Below are positions 1 to 8,575 of a stretch of 64,000 bases of DNA, piece after piece. The position numbers and the translations under genes are program-made. Location: positions 242,001 to 306,000 of the forward strand of contig JANQAC010000002.1 in NCBI GenBank assembly GCA_024707255.1, in the 5' to 3' direction. The DNA is from Asticcacaulis sp. Its GTDB lineage: Bacteria; Pseudomonadota; Alphaproteobacteria; Caulobacterales; Caulobacteraceae. The notes under the pieces are model-generated. The model made no database searches, was not told the origin of the DNA, and saw only the letters and a program-made list of their open reading frames with translations. How positions within the stretch are numbered: the first letter of the stretch is position 1; the number at the start of each line of letters is the position of its first letter.

Positions 1-13
1 TACCACTTTTCGC

Positions 14-1150
14 ATGGATTTTGCGGCGGACCTGCCCTCAGACCCCCTGAGCGAAGCCTATCATGATCGCCAGATGGCGCTTTATAATGGTGTCTCCGGC
101 AAGGCATATCGGCTGGAAAATGAAGCGACACCCTTCAATGCCAGGGCAGCGGCGAAACGGCCGTTTCCATGGTCGACCCAAAGCGTGGGCACGGCGGGCC
201 GCTATCTGGGCGCGATCGCCCACCTGCTGCGCACCCTGAAGGTATCGCCCGGTGACCGGGTACTGGAATTCGGGCCAGGCTGGGGCGAAACCACGCTCAC
301 CATGGCCAGGCTGGGTCTCGATGTCACAGCCGTCGATCTGGAGGCCAATTTCTGCGAGCTGATCCGGTTGCGCGCCGCCGAGGCCGACGTGCCGGTAACC
401 GTGGTCAATTCGGATTTCATGTGGGCCGAAACGATAACGGACCCGTTTGATGCGATTGTTTTCTTTGAATGTTTCCATCATTGTGACGATCATATCCGCC
501 TGTTGCGGGCGCTGAAAGGTGCGCTTAAGCCCGGAGGACGTATCTATTTTGCCGCTGAGCCCATCGTGGATGACTACCCTGTGCCGTGGGGGCTGCGCAT
601 GGATGGCGAATCCCTGTGGGCGATCCGCAAACACGGCTGGCTGGAACTGGGCTTTCGCAGCGACTATTTCCGCAAGGCTCTGCGCCATTGCGGCTTTAAA
701 AGCCTGCGTCACGCCTCTGCCGATCTCGGCCACATCAGCGTATGGGAAGCCTGGGTGGACGACGGGAGTCCAAGCCTCTATTCGGGCGATGATTCGGCCC
801 TGCAGACCCGTGACGGTCAAAAGCGCGATGGCCGGCTGATTTTCGACCGGGCCGGGCGTGGCCACCAGCTCTGGGGCCCTTATGCCGATCTGCCGGCCGG
901 GCGTTACCGGGCCACCCTTTTCCTGGAAGGCAAACCGGCCGGCAAGGTCACGCTGGATGCCTGTGTGGAAACGGGACAGGTTGTCCTGGCATCCAGAACC
1001 ATACGCATGGGCCTGTTCGGCGCGTCACCCGAAAAGCTGGCGCTCGATTTTGAGTTGCCGGAAGACGCGGTTGGACTGGAAGTACGGCTGCGCGTCCACG
1101 ATCGGTTTACCGGCATGATCAGCCGGCTGGAGATTCGGGCCGTCGACTGA
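14..1150 (+). CDS. Class I SAM-dependent methyltransferase, possibly 5'-truncated by the window edge
   Basis: Predicted cytosolic methyltransferase. The SAM-binding motif I VLEFGPGWGE lies at about residues 83-92, followed by the acidic VDLE turn (about 107-110), a motif II/III region FDAIVFFECFHH and the LKPGG loop typical of class I enzymes. After about residue 255 there is a beta-rich C-terminal domain of about 110 residues that may bind a sugar chain or partner. The frame stays open to base 2 upstream of the ATG at 14, so the true start may lie outside the window. It ends 2 bases before the stop of the opposing DUF1501 gene. The substrate is unknown. Proximity to an exopolysaccharide region suggests a sugar or lipid acceptor, but that is inference. 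Confidence 0.8.
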   Translation: MDFAADLPSDPLSEAYHDRQMALYNGVSGKAYRLENEATPFNARAAAKRPFPWSTQSVGTAGRYLGAIAHLLRTLKVSPGDRVLEFGPGWGETTLTMARLGLDVTAVDLEANFCELIRLRAAEADVPVTVVNSDFMWAETITDPFDAIVFFECFHHCDDHIRLLRALKGALKPGGRIYFAAEPIVDDYPVPWGLRMDGESLWAIRKHGWLELGFRSDYFRKALRHCGFKSLRHASADLGHISVWEAWVDDGSPSLYSGDDSALQTRDGQKRDGRLIFDRAGRGHQLWGPYADLPAGRYRATLFLEGKPAGKVTLDACVETGQVVLASRTIRMGLFGASPEKLALDFELPEDAVGLEVRLRVHDRFTGMISRLEIRAVD

Positions 1151-1152
1151 GG

Positions 1153-2336
1153 TCAGGCGATCAGGTCACGCATCGGCGCCACATCGGCCGATTCGGGGAA
1201 GATGTCCTGTCCCATGGCTGAAACCGGCGTATCGAACAGCCCCTGCATGACCCCCTTGGCGATCGCGCGGATATCGGTGGTTGGCGCCAGGTCGCGGGCC
1301 TGGTAAAGCTGATTGGTCTTTAGCCCTGGCCAGTCGGCGATGACCCGCCCCCCTTGACCGCGCCGCCGGTCAGGAAGGCCACGGTTCCTGTCCCGTGATC
1401 GGTGCCGTTGGTGCCGTTGATGGCGGCGGTGCGGCCGAATTCGGTAATCACCAGTATGGCGGTGTCGTTCCATACGGGCCCCGGGGTCTGCTCAAAAGTC
1501 GCCAGTGCCCGGTCAAGGCCGCTGAGTTGCTTTTCGAGGATGGAGATTTCACTGCTGTGCGTGTCCCAGCCTTCGATCGCCATTGCGCCAATTCTGGGTC
1601 CGTCGTCGCGCGCCATCATCCGCGCCGCGCCCTGCGCCATGGCCACCATAAGATCCGCCTTGCCTTTGGCGTTGTCACCGGCCGCGCCGGCAATGGCCTG
1701 GCTGCGCAAGGCCGTGGCGCAAATATCGGCCAGTTTCGGATCGCTGGCCTTGTAAAGTGCCATCACACGGCCGGGCAGTGCGTCGTCACGCAAAGGCTGG
1801 GTGCTTGGCGTCCAGCCCAGGCAGTCGGCCTGTCCGCGCAGGATCAGCGGTGTGATGGCGCCAATTGCCAGTCCGCGATCGGGCACGATTTTTTGCCCGG
1901 AGCCTTGCGTCAGGAGCAGGCGGTTGAGCCAGCCGCTATCCTTGTGGCCGGGGCCTGGCTGGCCGGATTCAAGCACATCCTGGCCGTCGAAGTGCGAGCG
2001 GTCGCGGTAAGGCGAGGCGCTGGCGTGAACAATCAGCGCCTGTCCGGCCCTGTACTGACGCGCAAGATTGGGCATGGCGGGATGCAGGCCGAACATATCG
2101 CTGAGTGGCACAGGTGTGCCCACCTTGTGCGCCAGATCGCCGCGCAGGTGATTATAGGCCGGATCGCCAACCGGCGGCACGGCGGTCAGTCCATCGAGGG
2201 CGCCGCGCAGGACTATGGTCATGAAGCGCGGGTCACGCGTGCCGGCGGCGCTGGACAGGCGCGGGATAAAGCCGGCGAAGGCGGTGCCGGTGCCCAGTTG
2301 CAGAAGTCGCCGGCGGGAAAGAAGTGTGTGAGTCAT
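1153..2336 (-). pseudogene. DUF1501 Tat-exported protein, frameshifted near its C-terminus
   Basis: DUF1501 family protein of unknown function, a sulfatase/alkaline-phosphatase-like fold that usually pairs with DUF1800. The N-terminus SRRRLLQLGTG followed by a hydrophobic stretch is a twin-arginine signal, so it is probably periplasmic. Family features seen include GALDGLTAVPP, the SHFDGQDVLESG block and the late VITEFGRTAAING motif. As given, the frame runs from 2336 to 1320. The conserved C-terminus (KGGRVIADWPGLK to PMRDLIA) continues in another frame to 1153. The break is at a run of six C on the plus strand (1348-1353), where a seventh base would restore the frame. It starts 2 bases after the stop of the DUF1800 gene, so the two form an operon. 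The break is probably a sequence error. Confidence 0.85.
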
Positions 2337-2337
2337 G

Positions 2338-3738
2338 TCAGCGCCTCATGAATTCAGGTGACATAAAGGCCAGGCTAAGGCCCTGGCGGGCATTTTCCGC
2401 CTGGCTGATGGCGGCGAGGGTTGTTTCAGACAGGCGCGGTCCCAGAAGCGACTGCGCGAACAGTCGGGGATCGACATTTTCCTTCACGGCGCGGCCGATA
2501 CGATTGGCGGCTTCCATGCGCGCGAACAGGCCTGGCGGCGTGGCCCAGGTATCGAAACGGTCGGAATAACCGTTGGGGCCGCCCGGACGCCACATGCGCT
2601 CCCCCAGGGTGCCGAGCACGGCGTCTATGGAAATGGGCACAAGGGTGACGCCGGTGGCGCGCATCATGGCTATGAGATATTCCTGCGGCAGCCGCATCTT
2701 GTCACAGGCCGGGCTCCAGGCTTCCGGCGACTCGATCAGGGCGTGGCTGACCAGTCCAAGATCGCCGTCAGTCCGCTGGAACACGTCCGCCAGCCGGTCA
2801 ACCAGGCTTTGCGGCGGGCTGTCGGAAACGAAATGCTGGGCCAGTTTCAGAGCGATGAAGCGGGCGCAGGCCGGACGCTCCGCAAGGTCAAGCATGATAT
2901 CGGTTGCCTGGAAGAAACCATCATTTCTATAGGTGCGGCCAAGAACTTCGCGCGATCCCGGCTGATGGTTTCCTGGTGCGAATTTGAAGCCGTCCCTGAG
3001 AGGCATCGGATCATTGGGGCGTTCGTCCGGTGTGATCGTGTAGGTCCAGCCGGTAAGCGCCGCCGCGAATGAGGTTACATCAGCCTGAGTATAGCCACTG
3101 CCGACGCCCAGAATATGCAATTCCATGATTTCGCGGGCAAGATTTTCGTTCAGTCCCTTGCGGCTTTTCCTGCCGCCGGCCGAATCCGGGCCGATGGAAT
3201 CCTGATTGTCGAGATACATCAACATGCAGGGATGCGTTTCGACCGAGAGCAGCAGGTCTTTGAAGCGGCCGAAAATATTGGGGCAGATCGCTTCGCGCTC
3301 AAAGGCGCCGGCGGTCACACCGATATTGCCATTCTTGTCGGTCGAAACGGCGAAATGGTTGGCCCAGAACATGACCATGCGTTCATTAAAGCCGATATCA
3401 GGCGCCAGATATGCGCCGTTGAACCGCACATCCAGTTCCTGCATGTATATTTCATTGGCCGGTACTATAAGCGGCGGCTGTGCTGTGTCGGCCGCATCGA
3501 TCGACGATGGCGCTTTTTCGCGGTCCCTGACGGCGACATAATAAGCCTTCTGACGCGCCAGCAGTTCAGGTGCATCCGGTAAGGGAGCTTCGGTTACAAG
3601 GCGCGGTCCTCCTGCGCGAATCTCATCGGCCAGTATCTGGCGGGCGCGACCGCTTATGGCGTCGCCCCCCTCGGGACCGCTGCCAAGGCCGAAACGGGAC
3701 AGGGCGAGGGAATCGTCAAAGCTTGCGGAAGCGGCCAT
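2338..3738 (-). CDS. DUF1800 family protein
   Basis: About 466 residues, matching the DUF1800 family, whose genes are almost always next to DUF1501 genes as here. Family features include the N-terminal ALSRFGLGS block, MVMFWANHFAVS in the middle, the NENLAREIMELHILGVG motif and a C-terminal PNGYSDRFDTWATP segment. The molecular function is unknown, and the pair is often suspected of acting in the periplasm or cell envelope. I chose the ATG at 3738 (MAASASFDD) because family similarity begins there. An upstream in-frame ATG at 3846 would add 36 low-complexity residues with no family resemblance. The downstream DUF1501 gene follows almost immediately. Confidence 0.88.
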   Translation of the reverse strand: MAASASFDDSLALSRFGLGSGPEGGDAISGRARQILADEIRAGGPRLVTEAPLPDAPELLARQKAYYVAVRDREKAPSSIDAADTAQPPLIVPANEIYMQELDVRFNGAYLAPDIGFNERMVMFWANHFAVSTDKNGNIGVTAGAFEREAICPNIFGRFKDLLLSVETHPCMLMYLDNQDSIGPDSAGGRKSRKGLNENLAREIMELHILGVGSGYTQADVTSFAAALTGWTYTITPDERPNDPMPLRDGFKFAPGNHQPGSREVLGRTYRNDGFFQATDIMLDLAERPACARFIALKLAQHFVSDSPPQSLVDRLADVFQRTDGDLGLVSHALIESPEAWSPACDKMRLPQEYLIAMMRATGVTLVPISIDAVLGTLGERMWRPGGPNGYSDRFDTWATPPGLFARMEAANRIGRAVKENVDPRLFAQSLLGPRLSETTLAAISQAENARQGLSLAFMSPEFMRR

Positions 3739-3917
3739 GGTATGACTCGTAGGGCGTTGCGGACCGGAAATCGGTGCACTGAAAATCCGTGTGCTTGAAA
3801 AATACCCGCCCGTTTTGACCGAATTGGGGCTTATATAGTGTCGCACTTGCTATAATGGGCTGGTATTCAGGGAAAAAAGCCCTAATCTGAACATGAAAGA
3901 AAGAGTAAACTTCGATC

Positions 3918-4583
3918 ATGCCGGATCATCGTTCCATATCAGAGACAAGCAACCCGCTATTGCCGCGCCTCGATCCTGAAGAGGCAGGTTATCTGGGCGA
4001 AGAACTGCACAGCCTGCGCGAGCTTGTCAGCCGTGGGGACGCGCTGGCGACAGCGGGCGGGTCAGTCATGGCCTGGTGGGGCATTGTGCTGGCTGTCACC
4101 CATATTCTGAAAGCCCTGATGGCGGCCGACTGGCTGCCGGCGGGATTGCCGGTTGGGTGGGGCGCGGCGATCATTGGCGTGCCTGGCGCGCTGCTGATTT
4201 CGCATTTCGGCCGTGACGGCTATTCCTTCCGATCCTGGCGCAACCAGGCGATTTCCACGACCTGGGTTTTCGCCGGCATAGGCATTTTTGTTTTCCTGCT
4301 CGGCAGCCAGTGGACCAGGGTTTCAGAACCGCATATCACCATGGCATTCCTGGCCATCGTGTTCAGCCTTGTGCTGGCGGTGATGGCAACGTCGAGCAGT
4401 CAGTCATGGCTGCTGGGCATGGCGGGTGGCTGGATGTTGACCGCTGGGGCCATGTTCGTGCTTGATAGCCCGATCGACCGTTATATCGTTATGGCCGCGG
4501 CCACCGTCTGCTTCATGACGGCGCCCGGCCTTGTTCTGTTGCGTGCCGAGCGGCGCGCCCAACCCAAGATGAGGACCATATGA
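3918..4583 (+). CDS. Multi-pass membrane protein of unknown function
   Basis: 221 residues with about six to seven hydrophobic segments after a soluble acidic N-terminus of about 45 residues (TM candidates at roughly 50-70, 78-96, 115-133, 145-160, 167-182 and 192-208). I recognise no catalytic motif. The stop overlaps the start of the winged-helix regulator by ATGA, so the two are translationally coupled. This pairing of an integral membrane protein with a small PadR/ArsR-like regulator is common in Caulobacterales and suggests the membrane protein is the regulator's partner or target. A TATAAT hexamer at 3851-3856 could be the -10 element, but I see no well-spaced -35. Confidence 0.75.
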   Translation: MPDHRSISETSNPLLPRLDPEEAGYLGEELHSLRELVSRGDALATAGGSVMAWWGIVLAVTHILKALMAADWLPAGLPVGWGAAIIGVPGALLISHFGRDGYSFRSWRNQAISTTWVFAGIGIFVFLLGSQWTRVSEPHITMAFLAIVFSLVLAVMATSSSQSWLLGMAGGWMLTAGAMFVLDSPIDRYIVMAAATVCFMTAPGLVLLRAERRAQPKMRTI

Positions 4584-4900
4584 GCCTGTTTGCCCACGAA
4601 AGCCTGGAGGAGGTCATTCATGGCCGCGCCCGTCTGGCAATCCTGGCCTTCCTGTCAACGGTCGGCAAGGCCGACTTCGTGACCCTGCGCGGGGAAATCC
4701 GCATCAGTGATGGCAATCTGTCGCAACATCTGAAGAAGCTCGATGACGCCGGTTATATCCAGCTTGATAAAACCATTTCGGCCGGCAAGCCGCGCACGAT
4801 TGCCCGTCTGACGGCCGCCGGCCGGGACGCTTTTTATGACTATCTCGATCATCTGCAAAGCCTGCTGAACGCCGTGCCTGGCCGGGGTGCGGAGGGGTAA
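4580..4900 (+). CDS. Winged-helix transcriptional regulator (HTH_34/PF13601-like)
   Basis: 106-residue DNA-binding protein. The layout HGRARLAILAFL, then DFVTLRGEIRISDGNLSQHLKKLDDAGYI, then a wing (GKPRTIARLTAAGR) matches the short winged-helix family seen with multi-pass membrane proteins. The recognition helix is around ISDGNLSQHLKKL (about residues 42-55). No ligand domain is present beyond the wing and a C-terminal helix that probably dimerises. It overlaps the preceding membrane-protein gene by 4 bases, so the two are co-expressed. It probably autoregulates the pair. Confidence 0.85.
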   Translation: MSLFAHESLEEVIHGRARLAILAFLSTVGKADFVTLRGEIRISDGNLSQHLKKLDDAGYIQLDKTISAGKPRTIARLTAAGRDAFYDYLDHLQSLLNAVPGRGAEG

Positions 4901-5097
4901 ATCAAGCCCAAAAAAAGACACAAACCGTGATCACTTGGTGTTGATAAGCGCACTTTTTAAGTGTAACCATACCGCTGCCGGACTGTGGCGCGACCTTACG
5001 CGCATCCTTCCGGTGCAGAGCCTGCGAACAGCGGGCTTCCGTGCAGCTATTATGTCTGAGCCGTCAGGATTCCGGGGGGAATAGGGGGCGGCGCGGA

Positions 5098-5161
5098 CAG
5101 AGAGCTATCGTCTCAGGGCGCTTTGGGGGCTCTGAGACGACCGCACGGTGCGGTCTCTCTG
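5098..5161. other. Perfect three-way-junction fold (structured RNA or DNA element)
   Basis: Three nested and adjacent perfect stems are visible. P1 pairs CAGAGAG (5098-5104) with CTCTCTG (5155-5161). P2 pairs CGTCTCAG (5109-5116) with CTGAGACG (5132-5139) and can extend by three more pairs. P3 pairs ACCGCA (5140-5145) with TGCGGT (5149-5154) around a CGG loop. Helices P2/P3 and P3/P1 abut with no unpaired base. The element begins 2 bases beyond the stop codon of the minus-strand gene ending at 5164, so it could be its 3'-UTR. Neither strand has a U-run after it, so it is not a standard terminator. The function is unknown. Confidence 0.6.
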
Positions 5162-5163
5162 CA

Positions 5164-5766
5164 TCACTGACGGGTATTCTCGCGCATCGCGCGATACTGG
5201 GCTATGCGACGGGCGCCGTCCATGGAACGGTCCTGGGTCAGCGCCACCAGTCCCAGGGCCATGCGTCCGTCCTTGTCGGCCAGGGTAGGGGCCAGTTCCT
5301 TTATGTACATGACGCCTGCGTAGCGCGTGGCGTAGGCTTCGGCTTCGGCCATGGCGGAACTTTTAAGATCGGCTGGCATAAGACTCCAGTTGGAAAAGAC
5401 ATAGGCCAGGCGCCAGTCATGGGCGTCCGGTGACAGCGGGCCTGCTACGTACGAACGGCGAAGGGCGTCCAGCACGCGTCCGGAAAGTGCCGCGTCCTTT
5501 TGCTGGTAGGCAGAAGCCAGAAGCAGCCAGTTTTCGGCGCGTCCTGGCGCTGCGTTCACTGTCTTGCGTGCCATGTCAATGCGCCGGTCATTATCGGTAA
5601 CGGCCAGGGTGCGTGCGTAGAGCGATTCGGAAAAAGGCAGCAGCGCCGGCATGGTGTCCGGCATGGCGAATTGCAGGGCCGCCACGATGCCGAGCAGAGC
5701 TATGGCCAGTGCCAGGCTGGCGGAGCCGTATCTGAGGGATCGTGTCCATAACAGGGTCTGAGTCAT
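5164..5766 (-). CDS. Membrane-anchored helical-repeat protein of unknown function
   Basis: 200 residues. One transmembrane segment lies near the N-terminus (about residues 14-34, SASLALAIALLGIVAALQFA). A mostly helical region follows with TPR-like spacing (AENWLLLASAYQQ at about 76-88, then WRLAYVFSNWSLM). I do not recognise a named family. It lies 18 bases downstream of a transglutaminase-like peptidase gene on the same strand, so the two are probably co-transcribed and act together in the periplasm. It could be a scaffold for the peptidase, but that is inference. A structured element begins just after its stop. Confidence 0.65.
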   Translation of the reverse strand: MTQTLLWTRSLRYGSASLALAIALLGIVAALQFAMPDTMPALLPFSESLYARTLAVTDNDRRIDMARKTVNAAPGRAENWLLLASAYQQKDAALSGRVLDALRRSYVAGPLSPDAHDWRLAYVFSNWSLMPADLKSSAMAEAEAYATRYAGVMYIKELAPTLADKDGRMALGLVALTQDRSMDGARRIAQYRAMRENTRQ

Positions 5767-5784
5767 GGAGCGGGAATAACAGGT

Positions 5785-6651
5785 TTAGCGGTTGTAAGCT
5801 ATACGTGTGGCGGGCATTGGCGTGAAGTCAGGGGCGGGGGCCAGCGACACCCAGGCCAGGTCGTCGCCCGGTGCCTGACGCGACACCCAGTAATAGCTGG
5901 TCTTCTGCCAGGGCCTGACCCTGTAGGCGAGGTTGTCGAGGACGAAATCGCCCTGCTTCGTGGCGACCACGAGCACGGCGTGATCTTCATTAAAGCGCGT
6001 CCGGACGATCGCCAGGCTGAGGGCGGCGGCCGGTATGCCCTGTTCGATCAGCAGCCGGCGCTTGATCAGGGCGAAATCTTCGCAATCGCCGCGCGCGCCG
6101 GGAGTCAGGGCCGGAGCGTCCCAGTAATCATTGACATTGTAGACGCGGGCGTCGGTGTCGGCGATCAGGGTACGGTTGACGCGATTATTAATGGCCTTCA
6201 ATGTGGCCATGGTGTCGCTGTCCAGGTCGATCCGGTCATAATCCACGGCAGGAGCGGGCACTGGCACGGCGTTGTCCTGGCGGTTACCAGCAGGGCGTGG
6301 CCATTGCGCGGGCGTGACGGCGCCGGGCGCCGGGTCATGCGCACTCTCCCCGATCTGGTGTGCGAAGGCCAGCTCATATTTCTCGACCATGGCCTGCCGG
6401 GCCAGGGAAACAATGCGTGCGGCCTCGGGCTGTGCCGACTGTTGACAGTCTTCCGGCGAACGCGAGCACATTTCCAGGAAGGCCGTGGGGGCCGCGATCT
6501 GCCGTCCGGCCGGCAGAAAGGTTGCCTGCAGGGAAGAACGGTCGGCGGCTACACCTGTACCGGCATACAGGCCGCCCAGAGCGGCTGTGATGGAAGCGAA
6601 TGCAAGTAAACGGCTTTTTGCATACTTGTTAATACGAGTCATAACCATCAC
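5785..6651 (-). CDS. Bacterial transglutaminase-like cysteine peptidase (BTLCP, DUF920-like)
   Basis: 288 residues with an N-terminal signal peptide (SRLLAFASITAALGGLYAG, cleavage near GVAA/D), so periplasmic. The catalytic triad of the family is visible: Cys in GARGDCEDFALIKRR, His in NEDHAVLVVATK and Asp in GDFVLDN. BTLCP proteins are proteolytic relatives of transglutaminases. The best-known member, LapG, cleaves a surface adhesin under c-di-GMP control, but no LapD partner is visible here. The gene heads a two-gene operon with the helical membrane protein downstream. ATG codons at 6651, 6648 and 6642 are all possible; the last gives the tidiest signal peptide (MTRINKY). Confidence 0.85.
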   Translation of the reverse strand: MMVMTRINKYAKSRLLAFASITAALGGLYAGTGVAADRSSLQATFLPAGRQIAAPTAFLEMCSRSPEDCQQSAQPEAARIVSLARQAMVEKYELAFAHQIGESAHDPAPGAVTPAQWPRPAGNRQDNAVPVPAPAVDYDRIDLDSDTMATLKAINNRVNRTLIADTDARVYNVNDYWDAPALTPGARGDCEDFALIKRRLLIEQGIPAAALSLAIVRTRFNEDHAVLVVATKQGDFVLDNLAYRVRPWQKTSYYWVSRQAPGDDLAWVSLAPAPDFTPMPATRIAYNR

Positions 6652-6918
6652 GTCCTCTTTGTGGTTATGTTATCCTCTCAAACAAGATTCAATTTCAGGC
6701 TAAAAAGTATCGTCAACAACTGATGTACAGCTATGGTTTACAATAATTAAGCCTGTTTTTTAATGGCGGCAAGGCGCCATGTCCCCACGCTTTTGTGATC
6801 TGTATGGACTTTTTCCCACACCGGTTGTGCAAAAGGTTAAAAACCACCGCAGGCCCTTGAGTGTGGCAGTGCGAAAGAATAAGGTGTTTCACGGTTTCGG
6901 GATTCATCACTCATACTC

Positions 6919-7692
6919 ATGCTGACCGCGCTAAAGTCTCTTTTCGGCACGTCGAAGCCTAAACCTGAGCCGCCGGCATCACGGATCGGGCGGCTTGTCT
7001 ATGCCATCGGTGATGTTCACGGTCGTCTTGACCTGTTCGAACGGATGATTGAACAGGTGCGCAACGATGAGATGGCGAGGGGGGAGCGCCCGCTGATCGT
7101 TCTGCTGGGGGACTATGTCGATCGGGGGCCGGATTCCGCGGGCGTGCTCTCGCGCATACTCAGGCTTCAGGAAGAGGCGTGGTGCGATGTCGAGGTGCTG
7201 CTCGGCAATCACGAGGAAGCCCTGCTGAAATTCCTGCACACGGCACAGAACGGGCCGTCCTGGGTGGATTATGGCGGCGGCAGCACCTTGGGGTCGTATG
7301 GCGTGGCCCTGCCGGCGTCGCGTACCGATCCGGCACAGTGGGAGGAAACGCGCAAGGCGTTTGCCGACGCCCTGCCCGAGGCGCACCTGGCGCTGCTCAA
7401 GAACATGAAGTACCTGTTGAAGGTGGATGACTACGTTTTTGTTCATGCCGGCGTCCGTCCGGACTTGCCACTGGAGGCGCAGGGCGCCGAAACCTTCCTG
7501 TGGGTGAGGGGAGCTTTCATGGCGTCGGAAAAGGCGTGTGACTATGTTGTGGTGCATGGCCACACACCGGAGGAAGAGCCGGCGGACAAGCGCTGGCGCA
7601 TCGGAATCGACAGCGGCGCCTACGCCACCGGCGTCCTGACAGCGGTGCGGCTGAAAGACGTCTCCCGCCGAATCATGCAGGTTCGCTTCTAG
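6919..7692 (+). CDS. PPP-family metallophosphatase (Ser/Thr protein phosphatase-like)
   Basis: 257-residue cytosolic phosphoesterase. All signature blocks are present: GDVHG (31-35), GDYVDRG (64-70), GNHE (96-99), HAG (176-178) and HGHT (213-216). Together they bind two metal ions and the phosphate. The size and motif spacing match the short bacterial/lambda-phage-type PPP enzymes. It sits alone, diverging from the transglutaminase operon and 135 bases upstream of the polysaccharide export gene. In alphaproteobacterial EPS loci such enzymes often accompany Wzc-type tyrosine kinases. Dephosphorylation of that system is possible but not shown. The ATG at 6919 follows a poorly defined ribosome site. 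Confidence 0.88.
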   Translation: MLTALKSLFGTSKPKPEPPASRIGRLVYAIGDVHGRLDLFERMIEQVRNDEMARGERPLIVLLGDYVDRGPDSAGVLSRILRLQEEAWCDVEVLLGNHEEALLKFLHTAQNGPSWVDYGGGSTLGSYGVALPASRTDPAQWEETRKAFADALPEAHLALLKNMKYLLKVDDYVFVHAGVRPDLPLEAQGAETFLWVRGAFMASEKACDYVVVHGHTPEEEPADKRWRIGIDSGAYATGVLTAVRLKDVSRRIMQVRF

Positions 7693-7763
7693 GGCGTTTG
7701 CTCTGGCATATCTTTTGCAGAGGTTTAGGGGAAGCCCCGGCAATAAGGGCGGGTGCTGTGTAT

Positions 7764-7775
7764 TTTAAGCTTAAA
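7764..7775. promoter_or_regulatory. 12-bp perfect palindrome upstream of the EPS export gene
   Basis: TTTAAGCTTAAA is a perfect palindrome 52 bases upstream of the OPX start. It stands in AT-rich DNA in the only gap before the polysaccharide operon and could be an operator. No regulator is assigned. Confidence 0.3.
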
Positions 7776-7826
7776 CTGGCGTAAAAGCGTAAATTGAGAC
7801 AACCTCTTTAAATTCCTGAGGCAGAC

Positions 7827-8441
7827 GTGGACAGATTGCAGGTATTATTCAATCGTTTCCGAACGGTACTGACGGGGCTGATGCTCCTGGCGGTGACCCT
7901 TTTTGGCACGGGTGTTGCGGCAAATGCCCAGGTGGTGGCTGCGCCCGCAGATGTGCCGGCCACGGCAACGGCGAGTGCCGGCTATGAATACAGGCTTGGG
8001 TCGGGTGACAAGATCCGGCTGATTGTTTTCGGCGAGCCTGACCTGAGCGGCGAATTCACGATTTCGGGCGACGGCATTGTTTCGCTGCCGCTGATCCGGG
8101 ACGTGCGTGCGGCCGGCCTGACGGCGCCACAATTGCAGGCCAATGTGGAGACTGCCTTTAAGGAAGGCTATCTCAAGGATCCGCGGGTCAGTATCGAGGT
8201 GCTCACTTTCCGGCCGTTCTACATCCTTGGTGAGGTCGTCAAGCCGGGTGAATATCCTTACAGCAATGGCATTACGGTCGTGAACGCGGTGGCCCTGGCC
8301 TCCGGCTATACCTACCGCGCCAATCAGAAAAAGGTCTTTATCCGCCACGCCGGTGCAACGACCGAAGAGGAGGTGCCTCTGACCTCCGCGACCATGGTGG
8401 CGCCGGGTGATACGATTCGCATCGCCGAACGTTACTTTTAG
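7827..8441 (+). CDS. OPX-family polysaccharide export protein (Wza/GumB-like)
   Basis: 204 residues. A signal peptide runs to about residue 34 (GVAANA/Q). The poly-export domain (about 53-127, YRLGSGDKIRLIVFGEPDLSG, then DGIVSLPLI) is followed by one SLBB domain (about 130-200, YILGEVVKPGEYPY). It would form the periplasmic part of the export channel, working with the co-polymerase at 10550 and an outer-membrane barrel. There is no lipobox cysteine and no C-terminal amphipathic pore helix, so unlike Wza it probably needs a separate outer-membrane pore. The beta-barrel at 9231 is the obvious candidate. It is the first gene of the EPS operon. Confidence 0.9.
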   Translation: MDRLQVLFNRFRTVLTGLMLLAVTLFGTGVAANAQVVAAPADVPATATASAGYEYRLGSGDKIRLIVFGEPDLSGEFTISGDGIVSLPLIRDVRAAGLTAPQLQANVETAFKEGYLKDPRVSIEVLTFRPFYILGEVVKPGEYPYSNGITVVNAVALASGYTYRANQKKVFIRHAGATTEEEVPLTSATMVAPGDTIRIAERYF

Positions 8442-8447
8442 GTATCA

Positions 8448-8476
8448 CTTTAGGTGTAATCACTTTGCACCTAAAG
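8448..8476 (+). other. Intercistronic 9-bp stem-loop
   Basis: CTTTAGGTG (8448-8456) pairs perfectly with CACCTAAAG (8468-8476) around an 11-base loop, directly after the OPX stop. It lacks a following U-run, so it may protect or divide the mRNA rather than terminate it. Confidence 0.4.
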
Positions 8477-8575
8477 CGGTTTGGGCTATTGGGCTTGAAT
8501 CGATAACCGTATTATGATTTCGTTTTAGCAAGTGCGAAAAAGAGATTCTTTTCGCCGCCGAGGGGCTTGAAGCCA

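Noticed and set aside
4887..5084. A 65-codon plus-strand frame after the winged-helix regulator
   Set aside because: It starts inside the regulator gene, has no ribosome site and ends before the structured element.
5098..5161. The three-way junction as a hammerhead ribozyme
   Set aside because: The junction lacks CUGAUGA and GAAA core strands. Two of three junction strands have no unpaired bases.
8448..8476. The stem-loop after the OPX gene as a rho-independent terminator
   Set aside because: No U-run follows the stem, and the downstream EPS genes continue in the same direction. Kept only as an intercistronic structure.
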